A DNA stretch of 7,193 bases from CAYTZH01 sp964442285 (lineage in GTDB: Bacteria; Myxococcota_A; UBA9160; JAFDET01). Where the stretch lies: assembly GCA_964442285.1 (NCBI GenBank), contig CAYTZH010000095.1, forward strand, positions 1-7,193. Reading direction: 5' to 3'. The notes beneath the pieces were generated by a model. The model was given only the letters and a program-made list of their open reading frames with translations, ran no database searches and had not been told where the DNA came from. This document shows, piece after piece, positions 5,983 through 7,193 of this stretch (the stretch's first letter is position 1; every line of letters begins with the position of its first letter). The translations under genes and the position numbers were made by a program.

Positions 5983-7193
5983 CGCCCGCGCCGTCGCGCA
6001 GCAGCTCCTCGGGGCTCTCGAGCAGGCCCCGCAGCACGTCCAGGAACTGGGCGGCCTTGGCGCCGTCGAGCACCCGGTGGTCGACGCCCAGGCCGAAGGT
6101 CATGCGCTTGCCGGGCCGGATGCGGTCGCCCTCCAGCACCGGCACGTCGCGGGTGCGCGAGACCGAGAGCACCGTGGACTGGGGTGGCGTGATGATGGCG
6201 TAGAAGGCGTCGACGCCGAACATGCCCAGGTTCGAGATGGTGAAGGTGCCGTCGGCGTAGTCGTCGGGCTCGAGCTTTCGCTCCCGGGCGCGCTGGATGA
6301 GCGCGTCGCTGGCCTCGGCCAGCTCTTCCAGGCTCCGGCCGTGGCAGTCCTTGACCACCGGCGCCACCAGCTCGTCGCCCACGGCTACCGCCACGGCCAC
6401 GTTGATGGGATTGAAGCGGACGATCCGGTCCTCCCGGTAGGTGGCGTTCACGTCCGGGGAGCGCTCCAGGGCCAGGGCCGCGGCCTTCAGGATCATGTGC
6501 GTGTAGGTGATCCGGCGCTCCTCGCGCTTCATGCGCGCGCGCAGGGCCTGCAGCGGCTCGGCGTCCACGTCCATCGACACGTAGAAGTGGGGGACGGTCT
6601 GTTTGCTCTCCACCATCTGGCGCGTGAGGAACTTGCGCTTCTGGGAGAGCTTGATCTCGTCGCCGTAGAGCTGGGCCTCGCGGCCGGAGCGGCCCTGCTC
6701 GCGGGCCTCCACGAAGCTCCGCAGGTCGCGCTTGGTGACGCGTCCGCCGGGGCCGGTGCCCTTCACCTGGGTCAGGTCGATCCTCAGCTCCTCGGCGATG
6801 CGCAGGGCCACGGGCGTGGCGGGCACGTCGCCGGCCAGGGCGGGCTCGACGTTCTCCTCCAGGGCCTCGAGGTAGCGCTCCACATCGCCCACCAGGACGG
6901 CGCCCTCGGGCCCCGTGCCGGCGATCTCCGAGAGGTCCATGCCCTTCTCCCGGGCCACCAGGCGCGCCCGCGGCGTGGCCCGCACCCGGTCCGGATCGGG
7001 GAAGAAGAAGCCCAGCCGCGAGGTGGGCTCGGGCCGCAGCTGCAGGCGCGGGGCGGCGACGGGAGCCGGCGCCGCGGGCGCGGCCACCGGACGCTCTTGC
7101 GGAGCCTGCACCGCGGAACTCGCGGTCGGGGCCGCCCCCGCGGCGGGCGCGTCGGCCCCCGCGGCGGGTGCGTCGGCCCCGGCGTCGGCCCTC
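5972..7193 (-). CDS. pdhC: Dihydrolipoamide acyltransferase E2 (probably pyruvate dehydrogenase E2), N-terminus off window
   Basis: This is the core subunit of a 2-oxoacid dehydrogenase complex. It takes the acyl group from E1 onto its lipoyl arm and passes it to CoA. The 406 visible residues begin in an Ala/Pro/Gly-rich linker. The N-terminal lipoyl domain is beyond the right edge. Two successive E3/E1-binding (PSBD) domains follow. The first is about residues 71-108 (ATPRARLVAREKG, then GTGPEGAVLVGDV). The second is about 124-161 (ATPVALRIAEELR, then GTGPGGRVTKRDL). The catalytic domain runs from about 182 to the end, with TISNLGMFGVDAFYAI and the active-site DHRVLDG (371-377). The TISNLGMFG and IITPPQSTVLSV segments look PDH-type, but E1 is not visible, so a branched-chain or other substrate is not excluded. 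An aromatic patch (GFFFPDPDRV) precedes the first PSBD. The adjoining lipB and lipA fit its need for lipoylation. Confidence 0.93.
   Translation of the reverse strand, partial: RADAGADAPAAGADAPAAGAAPTASSAVQAPQERPVAAPAAPAPVAAPRLQLRPEPTSRLGFFFPDPDRVRATPRARLVAREKGMDLSEIAGTGPEGAVLVGDVERYLEALEENVEPALAGDVPATPVALRIAEELRIDLTQVKGTGPGGRVTKRDLRSFVEAREQGRSGREAQLYGDEIKLSQKRKFLTRQMVESKQTVPHFYVSMDVDAEPLQALRARMKREERRITYTHMILKAAALALERSPDVNATYREDRIVRFNPINVAVAVAVGDELVAPVVKDCHGRSLEELAEASDALIQRARERKLEPDDYADGTFTISNLGMFGVDAFYAIITPPQSTVLSVSRTRDVPVLEGDRIRPGKRMTFGLGVDHRVLDGAKAAQFLDVLRGLLESPEELLRDGAGDGG
6710..6823 (-). other. Second E3/E1-binding (PSBD) domain in E2
   Basis: The segment reads ATPVALRIAEELRIDLTQV followed by KGTGPGGRVTKRDLRSFV. 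It shows the ATP.A...A hydrophobic helix, the I/VDL turn and the GTGPGGR.TK.D loop that define peripheral-subunit-binding domains. It is the more canonical of the two copies and lies next to the catalytic domain, separated by a charged linker of about 20 residues. Confidence 0.9.
6869..6982 (-). other. First E3/E1-binding (PSBD) domain in E2
   Basis: The segment reads VRATPRARLVAREKGMDLSE followed by IAGTGPEGAVLVGDVERYL. It keeps the ATP.AR.vA.E.g.DL..i.GTGP.G.v...D pattern. The loop has GTGPEGAVLVGD where the second copy has GTGPGGRVTKRD, so it lacks the Arg and Lys of the usual loop and may bind differently. About 15 residues (EALEENVEPALAGDV) separate the two domains. Confidence 0.88.
7136..7177 (-). 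repeat. Two 21-bp tandem repeats encoding the E2 linker (ADAPAAG units)
   Basis: Positions 7136-7156 and 7157-7177 are 21-bp units that differ at one base (7148 against 7169). On the minus strand they encode two seven-residue Ala/Asp/Pro/Gly units. A shortened relative (ADAG) lies just upstream in the protein, at 7178-7189. Such Ala/Pro-rich repeats form the mobile linkers that let E2 lipoyl domains swing between active sites. The array may continue off the window. Confidence 0.85.

Overview
This 7.2-kb window comes from a GC-rich, compactly coded bacterial genome. Every gene I can support lies on the minus strand, so the biological reading order runs from base 7193 down to base 1. The proteins point to a respiring bacterium with a pyruvate (or similar 2-oxoacid) dehydrogenase complex and a proton-pumping NADH:quinone oxidoreductase (complex I). 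High GC, frequent GTG starts and the NuoD sequence type, which ends in IGGECDR, would fit a Myxococcota-, 'Deltaproteobacteria'- or Binatota-like lineage, but this is an impression and not a placement. A run of exactly 100 N marks a draft, probably metagenomic, scaffold.

Region 1 (7193 to 4421) is a lipoate module: the C-terminal part of an E2 dihydrolipoamide acyltransferase with two E3-binding domains, then lipB (octanoyltransferase), then lipA (lipoyl synthase). The three genes overlap end to end. LipB puts octanoate on the lipoyl domain that E2 carries (off the window), and LipA inserts the two sulfurs, so the operon pairs an apo-enzyme with its cofactor machinery.

Region 2 (4420 to 2744) starts with a 189-bp intergenic region holding a GC-rich hairpin after lipA and a plausible promoter and ribosome binding site. 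It is followed by an amino-acid permease of the APC superfamily. The N gap lies at the third codon of this gene. The two gap edges carry the same 8 bp, and merging them gives a complete 459-residue permease with a GTG start and a good Shine-Dalgarno sequence.

Region 3 (2700 to 1) is a complex I cluster in the unusual order nuoI-nuoC-nuoD, with junctions of 2 bp or less. It is followed by an unrecognised 83-residue protein translationally coupled to nuoD, and then by the first 32 codons of a protein resembling the DUF1285 family. NuoI, C and D belong to the peripheral and quinone-binding part of complex I. NuoA, B, E-H and J-N are not in the window.

I see no tRNA, rRNA, CRISPR array or recognisable mobile element. 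The most useful observations are the probably artefactual (or insertion-sequence-hiding) gap, the tandem E3-binding domains in E2, the rearranged nuo order, the small coupled protein after NuoD, and a short duplication that remodels a gene junction.
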